DNA of 64,000 bases from Mucilaginibacter aquariorum (GCF_024498135.1 NZ_JANHOH010000002.1:682001-746000), one strand, 5' to 3'; shown: positions 16,218 through 25,549, counted from the stretch's first letter. Notes: generated by a model not told the origin, from the letters alone. Numbers and translations are program-made.

Positions 16218-19200
16218 ATGTCAATGGTCACCTCCGCGCTTAAACGGCCTATTACTGTGGTAGTTATTACCATGAGTTTAATGATCTTCGCCGTGCTCAG
16301 CGCTATCAATATACCCATAGATATTTTCCCGCAGCTTAACTTGCCTACTATCTATGTGATCGAATCTTACGGCGGTATGTCACCACAGCAAATGGAGGGC
16401 TTTTTCAGTACCCGGTTGCAGGATCAGTTCCTTTATGTGAATGGCATCAAAAATATTTCCACCAAAAATATTCAGGGCCTTACCATGCTGAAGATCAGCT
16501 TTTATGAAAGCACCAACATGGCCGAAGCCCAGGCGCAGGTAGCACTACAGGTTAACCGGGCCATGAAGTTCTTTCCGCCAGGGGCGCTGCCACCGCAGGT
16601 GGTCAGGTATGATGCATCATCGTTACCTGTTGGCCAGTTGGTATTATCCGCTCCGGGGCGCAGTCTCAAGGAAATATACGATATGGCCGCTACCCGAATC
16701 AGGCCAATGTTTGCATCGGTACCGGGGTTATCGGCACCGCCTCCATTCGGGGCCAACTCCCGGTCAATTACGGTTAGTGTAGATCCTGCTAAGATGCGCA
16801 GTTATGATCTTACCCCCGACCAGGTAGTGGAAGCGCTGGCTAAATTTAACGCTATGTCGCCATCAGGCAATCTCCGTATTGATAATACGATGTTTACCAC
16901 GACCATCAATTCGCTGGTGCAAAAGTCGGAGGAATTTGGAGATATTCCCATTAAAACAAAGAACGGTGTATCGGTACTGGTTAAAGACGTTGCCCGTGTA
17001 GCGGATGCCTCTGACATTACCGTAGATTATGCCCTGATCAACGGTAAGCGGTCTGTTTATATTCCGATCGTGAAAACGGCAGACGCCTCAACTTGGTCAG
17101 TGGTTCAGGGGTTAAAGGCCAAACTGCCCGAAATGCAAAGCTTGCTGCCTGACGATATAAAGGTGTCCTATGAGTTTGACCAGTCAGTCTTCGTAATTAA
17201 CGCGGTTAAAAGTTTGATGACAGAGGGCGGACTAGGCGCTTTACTGACCGGATTAATGGTATTGCTATTCTTGCGGGATTGGCGAAGCAGTCTGATCGTG
17301 GTGGTAACGATACCGGTGTCCATTCTTTTAGGTGTAATGCTCTTAGGGGCATTTGGTCAAACGATTAACATTATGACGTTAAGCGGATTGGCGCTGGCTA
17401 TCGGGATTCTGGTCGATCAGGCGACAGTAACCATAGAGAATATTCACCAGCATCTGGAAATGGGAAAGTCAAAAAAGCAGGCTATATATGATGCCTGCGA
17501 AGAAATATCTTTTCCTTTATTGCTGATCCTGCTTTGTATCCTCGCGGTATTTGCGCCGTCATTCCTGATGAACGGCGTGCCCAAAGCGATGTTCCTGCCG
17601 CTGTCCATGTCTATTGGGTTAACGATGATCGTGTCCTATGTTCTCGCCCAAACGCTGGTGCCGATCTTAAGCAACTGGCTGATCAAGGCCGAACAATACC
17701 AGCATTACCATCATGGTGAATTGCATGCACATGCTGGGGAAGCATTAAACCGTAAAGAAGAAATACAGGTAAACAAACATCTGAAAGAAGAACAGGAACA
17801 TCCGGAGGATAACGATTTCTTTGAAAAAGTAAAGATGCGTTTCATGGGTATTATCACCCGCTGGATGCCGAATAAAAAGCTGATCGTACCGGTTTACGTG
17901 GTTTTAGTAATCGTATTGGCCGGAATAGGATTTGCCATCATCGGTAAGGATATGATGCCGAAACTCAATAATGGCCAGTTTCTGATCCGTATCAAAGCGC
18001 CTGATGGTACCCGTTTGGAACGGACGGAAGATAAATTCAAACAGGTGTTAAGTATTATCGATAAAACTGTTGATCATCACATCGAGATCAGCTCCGGCTA
18101 TGTGGGTATCATTCCCAGCAGCTATGGCAGCAGCAACCTATACATATTCAATACAGGTACCCATGAGGCCGTCTTGCAGGTCAAGCTCGACGAGAACTAC
18201 AAAGTCAATATGGATGAGCTTAAAGATGCATTGCGTAAAAACATCGGCCATGCCATGCCTGATCTGCGCATCAATTTTGAGCCGATAGACATGACTGAAA
18301 AGATCATGAGCCAGGGTGCTGCCACGCCAATTGAAATAAGGGTGGCTGGTAAGGACATGGCCCAGATTGAAAACTATTCAAACAAAGCAGTCGCAAAATT
18401 GAAAAAGATCAGCTACCTGCGGGATGTTCAGATCGTGCAACCGTTAAAAATACCTGTGATCGCCATTAAGCTTGACAGGCAAAAGGTGTCACAGTTAGGG
18501 TTGAATGTGACCGATATTGCGCGTTCAGTTACCGCCAGTACATCTTCCAGCCGTTTTACTGAAAAAAACCAGTGGCTGGATGAAGACAAACAATATACTT
18601 ACCAGGTACAGGTGCAAATACCGGAATACACCATGAATACGATGGATGAATTAAAGGAAATCCCTTTACTAAAAGGACAAAGCACGCCCACCCTGGCTGA
18701 TGTGGCTGACTTTAAAATGACCTACGCACCGGGAGAATTTGACCGTGCCGGGCCAAGGAGATTTTTAACGGTCAGTGCTAATATTAATAAAATGGATTTG
18801 GGTACGGCAACGGCTGACGTGCAGAAGGCGATTAAAGAAATAGGCACACCGCCAAAAGGCCTGGTACCGGAATTAAAAGGCATGACCAGTTTATTAACGG
18901 AAACAATGGGCAGCTTACAAAGTGGATTAGGCTTTGCGATATTGGTGATCTTCCTGTTGCTGGCTGCGAATTACCAATCGTTTAAGCTATCGCTTGCGGT
19001 ACTTTCTACAGTCCCGGCTGTAATTTTAGGATCCCTGACAGCATTGCTGATTACCGGTTCTACGCTTAACCTGCAATCTTATATGGGTATGATCATGTCA
19101 ACCGGCGTGTCCGTAGCCAATGCGATCCTGATTGTAACCAATGGCGAGAAGCTGCGGTTAGAGTTCAAAGATGCGACCCGTGCTTCGATAACCAGCGCCG

Positions 19201-19457
19201 CAATACGTTTACGCCCGATCCTGATGACGAGTTTAGCCATGATAGCGGGCATGATTCCGATGGCCTCCGGCATGGGAGAAGCAGGTGAACAGACTGCACC
19301 TTTAGGCAGGGCGGTAATCGGCGGCCTGTTCGCCTCTACACTGGCTGCATTATTCATCTTGCCATTAGTGTTTGCTTGGGTTCAAGGTAAAACAACCTAT
19401 GAATCACCATCCCTGATGCCTGAAGAATCAACAGATATTCAAACCTCAACACTATAA
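16218..19457 (+). CDS. RND efflux permease with altered proton-relay residues
   Basis: 1079 residues with RND topology from TM1 (MSMVTSALKRPITVVVITMS) to the last helix (STLAALFILPLVFAWV). In TM4 the classical Asp-Asp pair is D-Q (GILVDQATVTIENI, about residue 399), and in TM10 the classical Lys is missing (GVSVANAILIVT, about 966). These are features of a separate, poorly studied RND branch common in Bacteroidota and Acidobacteria. A His-rich stretch (QHYHHGELHAHAG, about 494-507) sits in the central cytoplasmic loop before a charged segment. Located between TolC and adaptor genes with 5-bp gaps. Substrate unknown. Confidence 0.95.
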   Translation: MSMVTSALKRPITVVVITMSLMIFAVLSAINIPIDIFPQLNLPTIYVIESYGGMSPQQMEGFFSTRLQDQFLYVNGIKNISTKNIQGLTMLKISFYESTNMAEAQAQVALQVNRAMKFFPPGALPPQVVRYDASSLPVGQLVLSAPGRSLKEIYDMAATRIRPMFASVPGLSAPPPFGANSRSITVSVDPAKMRSYDLTPDQVVEALAKFNAMSPSGNLRIDNTMFTTTINSLVQKSEEFGDIPIKTKNGVSVLVKDVARVADASDITVDYALINGKRSVYIPIVKTADASTWSVVQGLKAKLPEMQSLLPDDIKVSYEFDQSVFVINAVKSLMTEGGLGALLTGLMVLLFLRDWRSSLIVVVTIPVSILLGVMLLGAFGQTINIMTLSGLALAIGILVDQATVTIENIHQHLEMGKSKKQAIYDACEEISFPLLLILLCILAVFAPSFLMNGVPKAMFLPLSMSIGLTMIVSYVLAQTLVPILSNWLIKAEQYQHYHHGELHAHAGEALNRKEEIQVNKHLKEEQEHPEDNDFFEKVKMRFMGIITRWMPNKKLIVPVYVVLVIVLAGIGFAIIGKDMMPKLNNGQFLIRIKAPDGTRLERTEDKFKQVLSIIDKTVDHHIEISSGYVGIIPSSYGSSNLYIFNTGTHEAVLQVKLDENYKVNMDELKDALRKNIGHAMPDLRINFEPIDMTEKIMSQGAATPIEIRVAGKDMAQIENYSNKAVAKLKKISYLRDVQIVQPLKIPVIAIKLDRQKVSQLGLNVTDIARSVTASTSSSRFTEKNQWLDEDKQYTYQVQVQIPEYTMNTMDELKEIPLLKGQSTPTLADVADFKMTYAPGEFDRAGPRRFLTVSANINKMDLGTATADVQKAIKEIGTPPKGLVPELKGMTSLLTETMGSLQSGLGFAILVIFLLLAANYQSFKLSLAVLSTVPAVILGSLTALLITGSTLNLQSYMGMIMSTGVSVANAILIVTNGEKLRLEFKDATRASITSAAIRLRPILMTSLAMIAGMIPMASGMGEAGEQTAPLGRAVIGGLFASTLAALFILPLVFAWVQGKTTYESPSLMPEESTDIQTSTL

Positions 19458-19462
19458 AAAAC

Positions 19463-20545
19463 ATGAAAACGAAATTGATCATATTAGCCTCGGCCGTAAG
19501 CTTTTTAGCCGCCTGTTCGGGCAATCAAAAGCCGGTTGACCTGACCGAAAATAAGTCATCGGCCAATAAAAAGTACGAAATCGGTAATATAACTGAAAAA
19601 GCCTTATCCAGTTATGCGCGTTTACCGGGCAAGTTTAAGCCGTTTAACGAAGTAAACCTGTTCCCTAAAGCTAACGGGTTTGTGAAACAGATCTTCGTTG
19701 ACCGGGGTTCGCAGGTAAGCAAGGGACAGTTACTGTTAACACTTGAAGCGCCTGAAATGGAATCAGCTTTACAAGCAGCGAATTCCAGGTATCTCCAGGC
19801 ACAGGAAACCGCGAATGCCAGTAAGGAAAAATATAACCGTTTAAAGCAGGCTGCTGCTGAACCCGGTTCGGTATCACCGCTTGATCTGGATAACGCGCTA
19901 TCGCGGATGAAGTCCGACCTGGCCATCGCTAATTCTGAAAAATCAAACATGGAATCTGTGCGCACCATGCAGGGGTATTTACGCATTTATGCGCCATTTG
20001 ATGGGGTGATCGTGCAGCGGAATGTTTCACCCGGTGCATTGGTTGCGCCGGGTAAAGCGACCGATCAGCCGATGCTAACCTTACTGGATACCCGCAAACT
20101 TCGTTTAGAGGTTGCCATACCGGAGAATTATGTTGACAAGGTTGATCTCAAACAAGCAGTTAAGTTCACCTTTAATGCTATGGCCGGTGTGGAGCATACT
20201 GCTAAAATAAGCCGATCGGCCAACGCTCTGACCAGTATGCGTTCAGAAGCTATCGAAATTGATGTGCTTAATAAAGACGGGCAGCTTAAGCCGGGAATGT
20301 ATGGTGAGGCGAAGATCCCGATGTTATCAGGAGCGAACTCCTTACTGGTGCCGAATACCGCTATCGTCAGGTCTACCGAAAGGGAATATGTGATCGTCGT
20401 AAAAGATGGTAAAGCTAAGCTGGTAGATGTTAAAGAAGGCTTAGCGGGAAAAGAAGATACCGAGGTATTTGGTGCTTTAACAGCTAACGACCGGATCGTG
20501 CTGAACGCCGGAGACGATATTAAAGATGGTGACCCGATCCAATAA
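19463..20545 (+). CDS. RND efflux periplasmic adaptor lipoprotein
   Basis: 360 residues with a lipobox (AVSFLAACSG). Lipoyl half NGFVKQIFVDRGSQVSKGQ, a short alpha-hairpin (about 95-150), return lipoyl half (YAPFDGVIVQRNVSPGAL), beta-barrel and membrane-proximal domains are all present, as in HlyD/AcrA proteins. Third gene of the TolC-permease-adaptor operon. A strong hairpin follows directly and may separate it from the two MarR-like genes downstream. Confidence 0.94.
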   Translation: MKTKLIILASAVSFLAACSGNQKPVDLTENKSSANKKYEIGNITEKALSSYARLPGKFKPFNEVNLFPKANGFVKQIFVDRGSQVSKGQLLLTLEAPEMESALQAANSRYLQAQETANASKEKYNRLKQAAAEPGSVSPLDLDNALSRMKSDLAIANSEKSNMESVRTMQGYLRIYAPFDGVIVQRNVSPGALVAPGKATDQPMLTLLDTRKLRLEVAIPENYVDKVDLKQAVKFTFNAMAGVEHTAKISRSANALTSMRSEAIEIDVLNKDGQLKPGMYGEAKIPMLSGANSLLVPNTAIVRSTEREYVIVVKDGKAKLVDVKEGLAGKEDTEVFGALTANDRIVLNAGDDIKDGDPIQ

Positions 20546-20550
20546 CCACT

Positions 20551-20579
20551 TTACAGCAGCTGTTTAACAGCTGCTGTAA
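20551..20579 (+). terminator. Hairpin between adaptor and first MarR-like gene
   Basis: TTACAGCAGCTG and CAGCTGCTGTAA form a perfect 12-bp stem around TTTAA. The tail TATTATTT is only partly T-rich, so termination may be incomplete, or the palindrome may be a binding site. Confidence 0.55.
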
Positions 20580-20594
20580 TATTATTTACCTTAT

Positions 20595-21020
20595 ATGCAG
20601 TTTTTACTTTCTAAAAAGTTTCAAAGATTAACCAGGCTTTATCATACGATTATTGCCAGGGACTTGCCTGAACTTCCTTTCGATAACCTAATTGAAATAC
20701 TGTTGGTGATCCATCAAAGGTTGACAAATAATACGCATACACAGTTTGCTGAAATACTCAATTTAGACAAATCACGTGTCAGCATACATGTGGAGTATCT
20801 CAATACGCATGGATTTACAAAAACTGAGATCAATCCGGAAGATCAGCGGCAACATTTGACCTTTCTGACACCCAAAGGCGAAGCGGCGGTAGCCAAAATT
20901 GAAGAAGTAATTGCCAGGGTGAATAAGGTAATCAACCAGGATTTGAGTTTGGTCCAGTTAAACATATTCTATACTGTTATTCGGCAGATGGAACATAACC
21001 TTTTAACAAATTTAGATTAA
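20595..21020 (+). CDS. MarR family regulator (first of a pair)
   Basis: 141 residues with a winged helix: helix-turn-helix TQFAEILNLDKSRVSIHVEYL (about 55-75) and a wing with DQRQHLTFLTPKGEAAV. The N- and C-terminal helices that form the dimer in MarR proteins are present but short. It begins 50 bp after the pump adaptor and most likely controls the upstream TolC-RND operon. Ends 10 bp before a second, divergent MarR-like gene. Confidence 0.85.
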   Translation: MQFLLSKKFQRLTRLYHTIIARDLPELPFDNLIEILLVIHQRLTNNTHTQFAEILNLDKSRVSIHVEYLNTHGFTKTEINPEDQRQHLTFLTPKGEAAVAKIEEVIARVNKVINQDLSLVQLNIFYTVIRQMEHNLLTNLD

Positions 21021-21030
21021 TGCCAATCCA

Positions 21031-21441
21031 ATGATTGCAAATGATTTACGCCGGATGAGCAAGCTTTATATCAAAGCGCTCGGTCAGTTTCTTCCGCCTC
21101 CTCATTCAGAGTTCATGGCGGAAACGATGCTTTTAGTTGCCTGTAGCAAAACACCGGTAACCGTTGAAAGACTTATCTATCATCTGGAAAACGACAAGCG
21201 GACGGTTATAAAATTGCTTGAGGAATTGGTTACTATCGGATATGTGTCCGTAATAAAAGTATCATCTGTTAAAAAAGACGATCAGATCGTTCTAACGGAA
21301 ATCGGAAGGCAGCTACTGCCGCAAATTCAGGAAGCCATAACACTCACTGAACAACGGTTAAAAGGAAAATTTAAAGAGATTGACCTAAAAGCCTTTACTG
21401 ACACCTTACTGCGGATGGAAAATAATTTAAAGCCCTACTAA
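21031..21441 (+). CDS. MarR-like regulator (second of a pair)
   Basis: 136 residues, same general layout as the preceding protein (TVERLIYHLENDKRTVIKLLEEL as HTH, then a wing and LTEIGRQLLPQIQEA), but with little sequence identity to it. The match to MarR is weaker. Its start follows the first gene by 10 bp, so they are cotranscribed. They may work as a heterodimer or as two sensors on one pump; this is inference. Confidence 0.75.
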   Translation: MIANDLRRMSKLYIKALGQFLPPPHSEFMAETMLLVACSKTPVTVERLIYHLENDKRTVIKLLEELVTIGYVSVIKVSSVKKDDQIVLTEIGRQLLPQIQEAITLTEQRLKGKFKEIDLKAFTDTLLRMENNLKPY

Positions 21442-22048
21442 AAACATTATTAAACCTGCACGGATAATTAAATTTCTAAAACATTGAATTGGAAAATATT
21501 CGATCATATTCATAAAAGCGATCAAATAATCAACTTTGCCGAATTAAAAGACAAACTATTGCAGGTAAACTCGTATCTATGCTTTCAGGCCGTAACAAGG
21601 AACATATTTTCATTGGAAATTATTCCATTTGTCTTCAAAACGAATACTGCCTTTTCGCCAGTTTAGATTAACCTAAGGCGGGTGACGCTAATGGCCCGTC
21701 GCTGTTTATAGTTACACTCCAACGACGAAAATTCAATTAGCCAATTAAATGGTTCGAAATTTATTCAGTCTCTGTTTCATCAAAGTGTGTTAATTCGCTC
21801 AGAACGCACATTTGCTCAATGAATTGATTCGAAATCTGGTCAGTCTGGGGAGCCACATCGGGCAAGCACGTTAAACGGTCGCTTGCCTAAAATAGAAATG
21901 GGGCGCTATCTGTAAAGGATGCACGTGGGCTGATTATTAATGCCTGATTAAAGGTTAGGCAAGTCGCGATTGTTAACACAAGGCAATTTGCGCCTTAAAG
22001 TTTGCTTGGTTTCGAATGGCTTGAAATGAGCTGGGCAGTTAGCTGCAC
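21442..22048. other. Gene-free stretch, probable decay zone
   Basis: A 60-codon frame opening with TTG at 21484 has no recognisable features. The rest has stops in all frames. An AbiEii toxin gene would be expected here, beyond the antitoxin remnant on the minus strand, but nothing like it remains. Confidence 0.55.
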
Positions 22049-22693
22049 CTAAACGCTGATCTTCAATTTGCTGACAAGGTCGTGAAAGTATGCCGGCGAC
22101 CATATCTCCAGCTTTTTCGCGTCACTAATGAAACGGCTGATATCTGCTTTGACATAATCCATCCTAACGCTGTCGATCTTGTCTGCGAGCAGCCCGCGAA
22201 ACTCTTCCTCGGTGATGGTTTCCTTTTTCCAGTCCCCGCTATCTTGCGCACGCAACAAGCGCCTTTTCAGGTGACGCAACAATCGCGCGCTGATCCCGGC
22301 CGAGAAGTACGGAATTCAAGCCGTAGGCATAATAAGGTAGTGGTAAATGCAGGTAAGTGAACAAACCTAGGGGCATGCGAAAATCACGGCTTGCTTTACT
22401 GGTCATCGAAATGGTAGAATAAACTCGCTCAGGTATCAGCCCGTAATGACTTAAAGCGGTATCCGCCGACAGATAACTAGGCCCGTAAAGGTGGTTGGCC
22501 AATAGCCCGTTTTCCGGCCGGCTGGCACCAATTGCCTTTCCGGGAATATATAATCCGCGCTTAACCGATTCTATCACGCCCTCTTCTTTCAACGCCTTGA
22601 TCTTGTCATTCGGCCGCTTGTAATTCCTTAAAATGTTCGACAGCAACTAGTAAGTCAATGGCTGGCCGCTGCAATAGCTTCCTTCGGTTCCAT
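22049..22693 (-). pseudogene. Broken AbiEi-type antitoxin gene
   Basis: The pieces read in order as an AbiEi family (type IV toxin-antitoxin) antitoxin: MEPKEAIAA from ATG 22693, a frameshift near 22662, then QPLTY, an in-frame TAG at 22647-22649, LLSNILRNYKRPNDKIKALK, the HTH and wing (VIESVKRGLYIPGKAIG), the second domain (LSADTALSHYGLIPE, YSTISMTSKASRDF, VASPEKAL), a frameshift near 22245-22280 and the end EEEFRGLLADKIDSVRMDY. Three or more lesions make a functional full-length protein very unlikely. No partner nucleotidyltransferase toxin is seen on either side. Confidence 0.8.
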
Positions 22694-22706
22694 ATGTAAA
22701 ATAATA

Positions 22707-22735
22707 TAGATTATCGGTTTTAATCCGATTATCTA
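22707..22735. promoter_or_regulatory. AbiE-type operator, inverted repeat 1
   Basis: TAGATTATCGG and CCGATTATCTA (11-bp arms with one mismatch) around TTTTAAT, 14 bp upstream of the antitoxin start. Same core as inverted repeat 2, in reverse order. Confidence 0.6.
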
Positions 22736-22769
22736 ATGCCAAGTTTACAATATATGAATGTAAAAAACA

Positions 22770-22804
22770 ACATGGATAATCGGATTAAAACCGATTATCC
22801 ATGT
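22770..22804. promoter_or_regulatory. AbiE-type operator, inverted repeat 2
   Basis: ACATGGATAATCGG and its exact reverse complement CCGATTATCCATGT (14-bp arms) around ATTAAAA. Its centre is 66 bp from that of repeat 1. AbiEi antitoxins are known to bind paired inverted repeats in their own promoter, and these two fit. Confidence 0.65.
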
Positions 22805-23176
22805 GTAAATTTACAATATGCCTGTTGCTGAACATACTAATGTGCTTATTCAATAATTTTTATTCCATCATTGAATAAAAAAAAACAGCCGTCGCCGATC
22901 CGATTTTATTCAGTCTTTTGACAAGATAGCGGCATAGCATGTTATACTTATGCAATACTGTAAACAAATAGCTCACAACCAAAAGTTGTAAACGGATCTG
23001 GACCGTTTCTCAGTATCTAAAATTTATCGATAGTAAATTGCCAAAAAAAACGCTTCTGGCAGGGCAGTCCTGGTTTGCGATCATATTGTGCCGGTCCCGG
23101 TGCCTTGTTGCTGTTTTTGTCGATTGAGAGAAAAGGTAAATTCGGCAAGCGGTTCAAAAAGCATTATGTAATTGCT
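22805..23176. other. Gene-free stretch with an AT-rich palindrome
   Basis: No coding frame of note. TTATTCAAT at 22846-22854 and ATTGAATAA at 22870-22878 are exact reverse complements, followed by nine A. This could be a weak terminator read on the minus strand or a relic; nothing else is visible. Confidence 0.45.
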
Positions 23177-24943
23177 TTACCTGTAAAGCGAAAGTATAGC
23201 GGGTAACAATTTTTCTTCGGTCAGATAGGGAATTTCAATAGTTCTGTTTGATAAATTATCGGCGATATTTTGGATGATTAGTCTTTCAGCTGATGCTCGC
23301 TTCCTTAAAAGTGGGTCTTGCAAATTTGGTATGGCGGAAAGACATTGATTAATTACCCATGCATAAGGGACAATCCCGGCTCTTTTCAGATCATTTTGAA
23401 GCGCTTCAGCTTCTCTCATCGGCGTTCGTTCCGGTAAGGCGACCAGGAGTATTCTTGCAAAAAAATGGTCTTGCAGCATCATATAGGGCGTGGTGACCTT
23501 ACTCGGATTTGCCACCATTTTTTTTAAGATTTCCTTATGATAACTGCCCGTTGTATCGAGCAGAAGCAGTGTATGGCCGGTTGGCGCGGTATCCATAACC
23601 ACGAACTGCCGTTTTGCGCGCTGAATAGCTTTAGAAAATGCGTGAAATACAGCTACTTCTTCGGTGCAGGGCGACTGAAGGTCTTCAAGCAACAGTTTTT
23701 TACCCTCCTCATCCAAATGTTGCCCCTTTTGTTCGGCGATTTTATCGATGTAATTCTTCGTTTCAATTTTCGGGTCTATCCGTTCAATGCTTAAGTTTTC
23801 CGGAATGGCCGCCAATTGATCCATAAAGTCCCTGATATGTGCTGCCGGATCTGTTGTTGTTAAAAGGACGGTATGCCCGCGTTGGGCCAGCATCGTCGCA
23901 ACGGCTGCCGCTACGATGGTTTTACCCACGCCTCCTTTTCCCATGGTCATAATTAAGCCGCTATGACGATTTCTTTCCAGTTGGTCTACTAATTCTGTCA
24001 AATCAGGCAGCGGCTGGTTAATTTCGTTTATTGCAAATTGCTCCTCCGCCGCGATCTTAGCCTGGAGGGCACTATTGAATACCGAGCGCAGCTTTTCCAG
24101 GCCCAGCACGTTATACGGCAGTAAGGGATAATTGGTAGCGGCTAAACGCTTTAATGTCTCTGGCATTTCCTGTAATTCTTTTTCCGCTATCTTTTCCATC
24201 TCCAGCGCAAAAGTGTCCGTTTGCTCCTTTGCCTGAAATATTCCGTTGATCAGTAAACCTTGATTGGCCATTCCCAAATCGATCAGTTCCTGGCTTGTTT
24301 TCCCGGCTTCTTTCAATGATGGCGTGTCGGGTCGCGTTACGAGGAAAAAAATAGTTTGCAAGGGGTCTCTCAAACTGGACACCACCTTTTTATATCTTTC
24401 CCTGCTGCTTTTCAAGGCTGATGCAGGCCCGATGCAGGAAGCCCCGCTCGGGTTATTCCCCAGGAAATCATCCCAGGCAGCGGGCAATTCCAGGAGACGG
24501 ATGGTATGTCCGGTCGGTGCGGTATCAAAAATGACGGTATCAAATATTTCCGAAAGACCTTCCCCGGTTATAAAGCGTGAAAATTCGTCAAAAGAAGCGA
24601 TCTCCGTAGTACAGGCGCCAGAGAGTCCTTCCCTTATCTTATTGATCATTTCCGTTGAAGCGCTTCCTTTAAGCGGATCTATCACCCGTTTACGGTAATC
24701 TTCCGCAGCGATTTCAGGATCGATATTGACCGTGAACAGGTTATTTAGATTTTGATGCGGAGTTATCTGATCGGTCACAGTGGTGCCTAACACATCTTCC
24801 AGATTGGATGCCGGATCTGTGCTGATCAAAAGTACCTTTTTTCCTTTATCTGCCCTGGCCACGGCGGTAGCACAAGCCAGCGTAGTTTTACCCACACCAC
24901 CTTTTCCTGTAAAAAATAGAAATTTAGGTCCCTGAATAGCCAT
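23177..24943 (-). CDS. arsA: ArsA-type ATPase, tandem two-domain form
   Basis: 588 residues made of two homologous P-loop ATPase halves: GKGGVGKT at 13-20 and again at 335-342, with DTAPTGHT in each half. The three metalloid-binding cysteines of the Escherichia coli plasmid protein (C113, C172, C422) have counterparts here at C111 (GACTTEIASFDEF), C170 (GASCIGPAS) and C426 (SPCTEEVAVF), with the same 59-residue gap between the first two. This points to a true arsenite/antimonite-stimulated ATPase. Yet no arsB/acr3, arsD or arsR lies in the window. A Crp-type palindrome stands 82 bp upstream. Confidence 0.93.
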   Translation of the reverse strand: MAIQGPKFLFFTGKGGVGKTTLACATAVARADKGKKVLLISTDPASNLEDVLGTTVTDQITPHQNLNNLFTVNIDPEIAAEDYRKRVIDPLKGSASTEMINKIREGLSGACTTEIASFDEFSRFITGEGLSEIFDTVIFDTAPTGHTIRLLELPAAWDDFLGNNPSGASCIGPASALKSSRERYKKVVSSLRDPLQTIFFLVTRPDTPSLKEAGKTSQELIDLGMANQGLLINGIFQAKEQTDTFALEMEKIAEKELQEMPETLKRLAATNYPLLPYNVLGLEKLRSVFNSALQAKIAAEEQFAINEINQPLPDLTELVDQLERNRHSGLIMTMGKGGVGKTIVAAAVATMLAQRGHTVLLTTTDPAAHIRDFMDQLAAIPENLSIERIDPKIETKNYIDKIAEQKGQHLDEEGKKLLLEDLQSPCTEEVAVFHAFSKAIQRAKRQFVVMDTAPTGHTLLLLDTTGSYHKEILKKMVANPSKVTTPYMMLQDHFFARILLVALPERTPMREAEALQNDLKRAGIVPYAWVINQCLSAIPNLQDPLLRKRASAERLIIQNIADNLSNRTIEIPYLTEEKLLPAILSLYR

Positions 24944-25020
24944 GTTAGCGTTTACTGGATTATTGAATAACTAAAATTACAGTAAACAGCATGAAAATAC
25001 TGTGACCGTTAACGGCTCAT

Positions 25021-25040
25021 TTAATGATACTCGTCATTAA
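25021..25040 (-). promoter_or_regulatory. Crp/Fnr-type site ahead of arsA (class I spacing)
   Basis: TTAATGA-N6-TCATTAA, perfect 7-bp arms. Read on the minus strand, the TGA-N6-TCA core is followed after 45 bp by TAATTTTA (24971-24978), a -7-like box, so the centre lies near -63. Confidence 0.65.
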
Positions 25041-25063
25041 CCCGATTATGCAGAAGCATACCG

Positions 25064-25549
25064 TCAATCTTTATCTTTTCCATTTTCTTCCTGCGTCGGT
25101 GATACCGGATGGTTTCCGATCTCTGTATGCCTGATCTGTCCTCCTAAATACCCGGTCCAGGCGATGAGCCCAAAGCCAGCTAAAGCCGCTACCAGCGCAA
25201 TTAAAGCAACCGGCCTGATCAGGGAAGAAGTTTTCCATGTCACAAATATCCCAATCGCAGCGATTATGCCTATGACAATCAAACCAATCAAAGATATTAA
25301 GGCTGATTCTTCATGTTCTTCAATAACATTTTTAGATATTCCCTGTATATGTTCAACTGCTTCTTCAGCACCTTCGCCGGTAACATAAGCTATACCGGCG
25401 CCAATAGCGGAAATGATCAAAATGTTGTAAGCAGCGATCAACGTAATATTGCTTTTTCTCCATATCCCGTGGATCAAAACAAAAGCACCCAGTACAGCGC
25501 CGAGGATGGGCAGGTGGGTGATCAGCAGGTGGATGTGTGTCTCGTTCAT
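25064..25549 (-). CDS. DUF2231-like membrane protein
   Basis: 161 residues with four hydrophobic segments (about 5-30, 38-58, 83-105, 110-132). The opening ETHIHLLITHLPILGAV and GAGIAYVTGEGAEE resemble DUF2231 membrane proteins, some of which bind haem or redox centres through such His residues. The C-terminal tail is polar and acidic. It is 120 bp upstream of arsA on the same strand, with its own candidate Crp site, and may form a unit with it. Function unknown. Confidence 0.7.
   Translation of the reverse strand: MNETHIHLLITHLPILGAVLGAFVLIHGIWRKSNITLIAAYNILIISAIGAGIAYVTGEGAEEAVEHIQGISKNVIEEHEESALISLIGLIVIGIIAAIGIFVTWKTSSLIRPVALIALVAALAGFGLIAWTGYLGGQIRHTEIGNHPVSPTQEENGKDKD

Noticed and set aside
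21484-21666. 60-codon frame with TTG start after the MarR pair
   Set aside because: Composition and rare start argue against a gene; nothing recognisable.
21740-21840. tRNA-like text around two GGTTCGAA/GATTCGAA-like stretches
   Set aside because: No acceptor or anticodon stems can be folded; the likeness is confined to a few bases.
22846-22886. Intrinsic terminator on the plus strand
   Set aside because: The stem is followed by A, not T, and no plus-strand gene ends just upstream.
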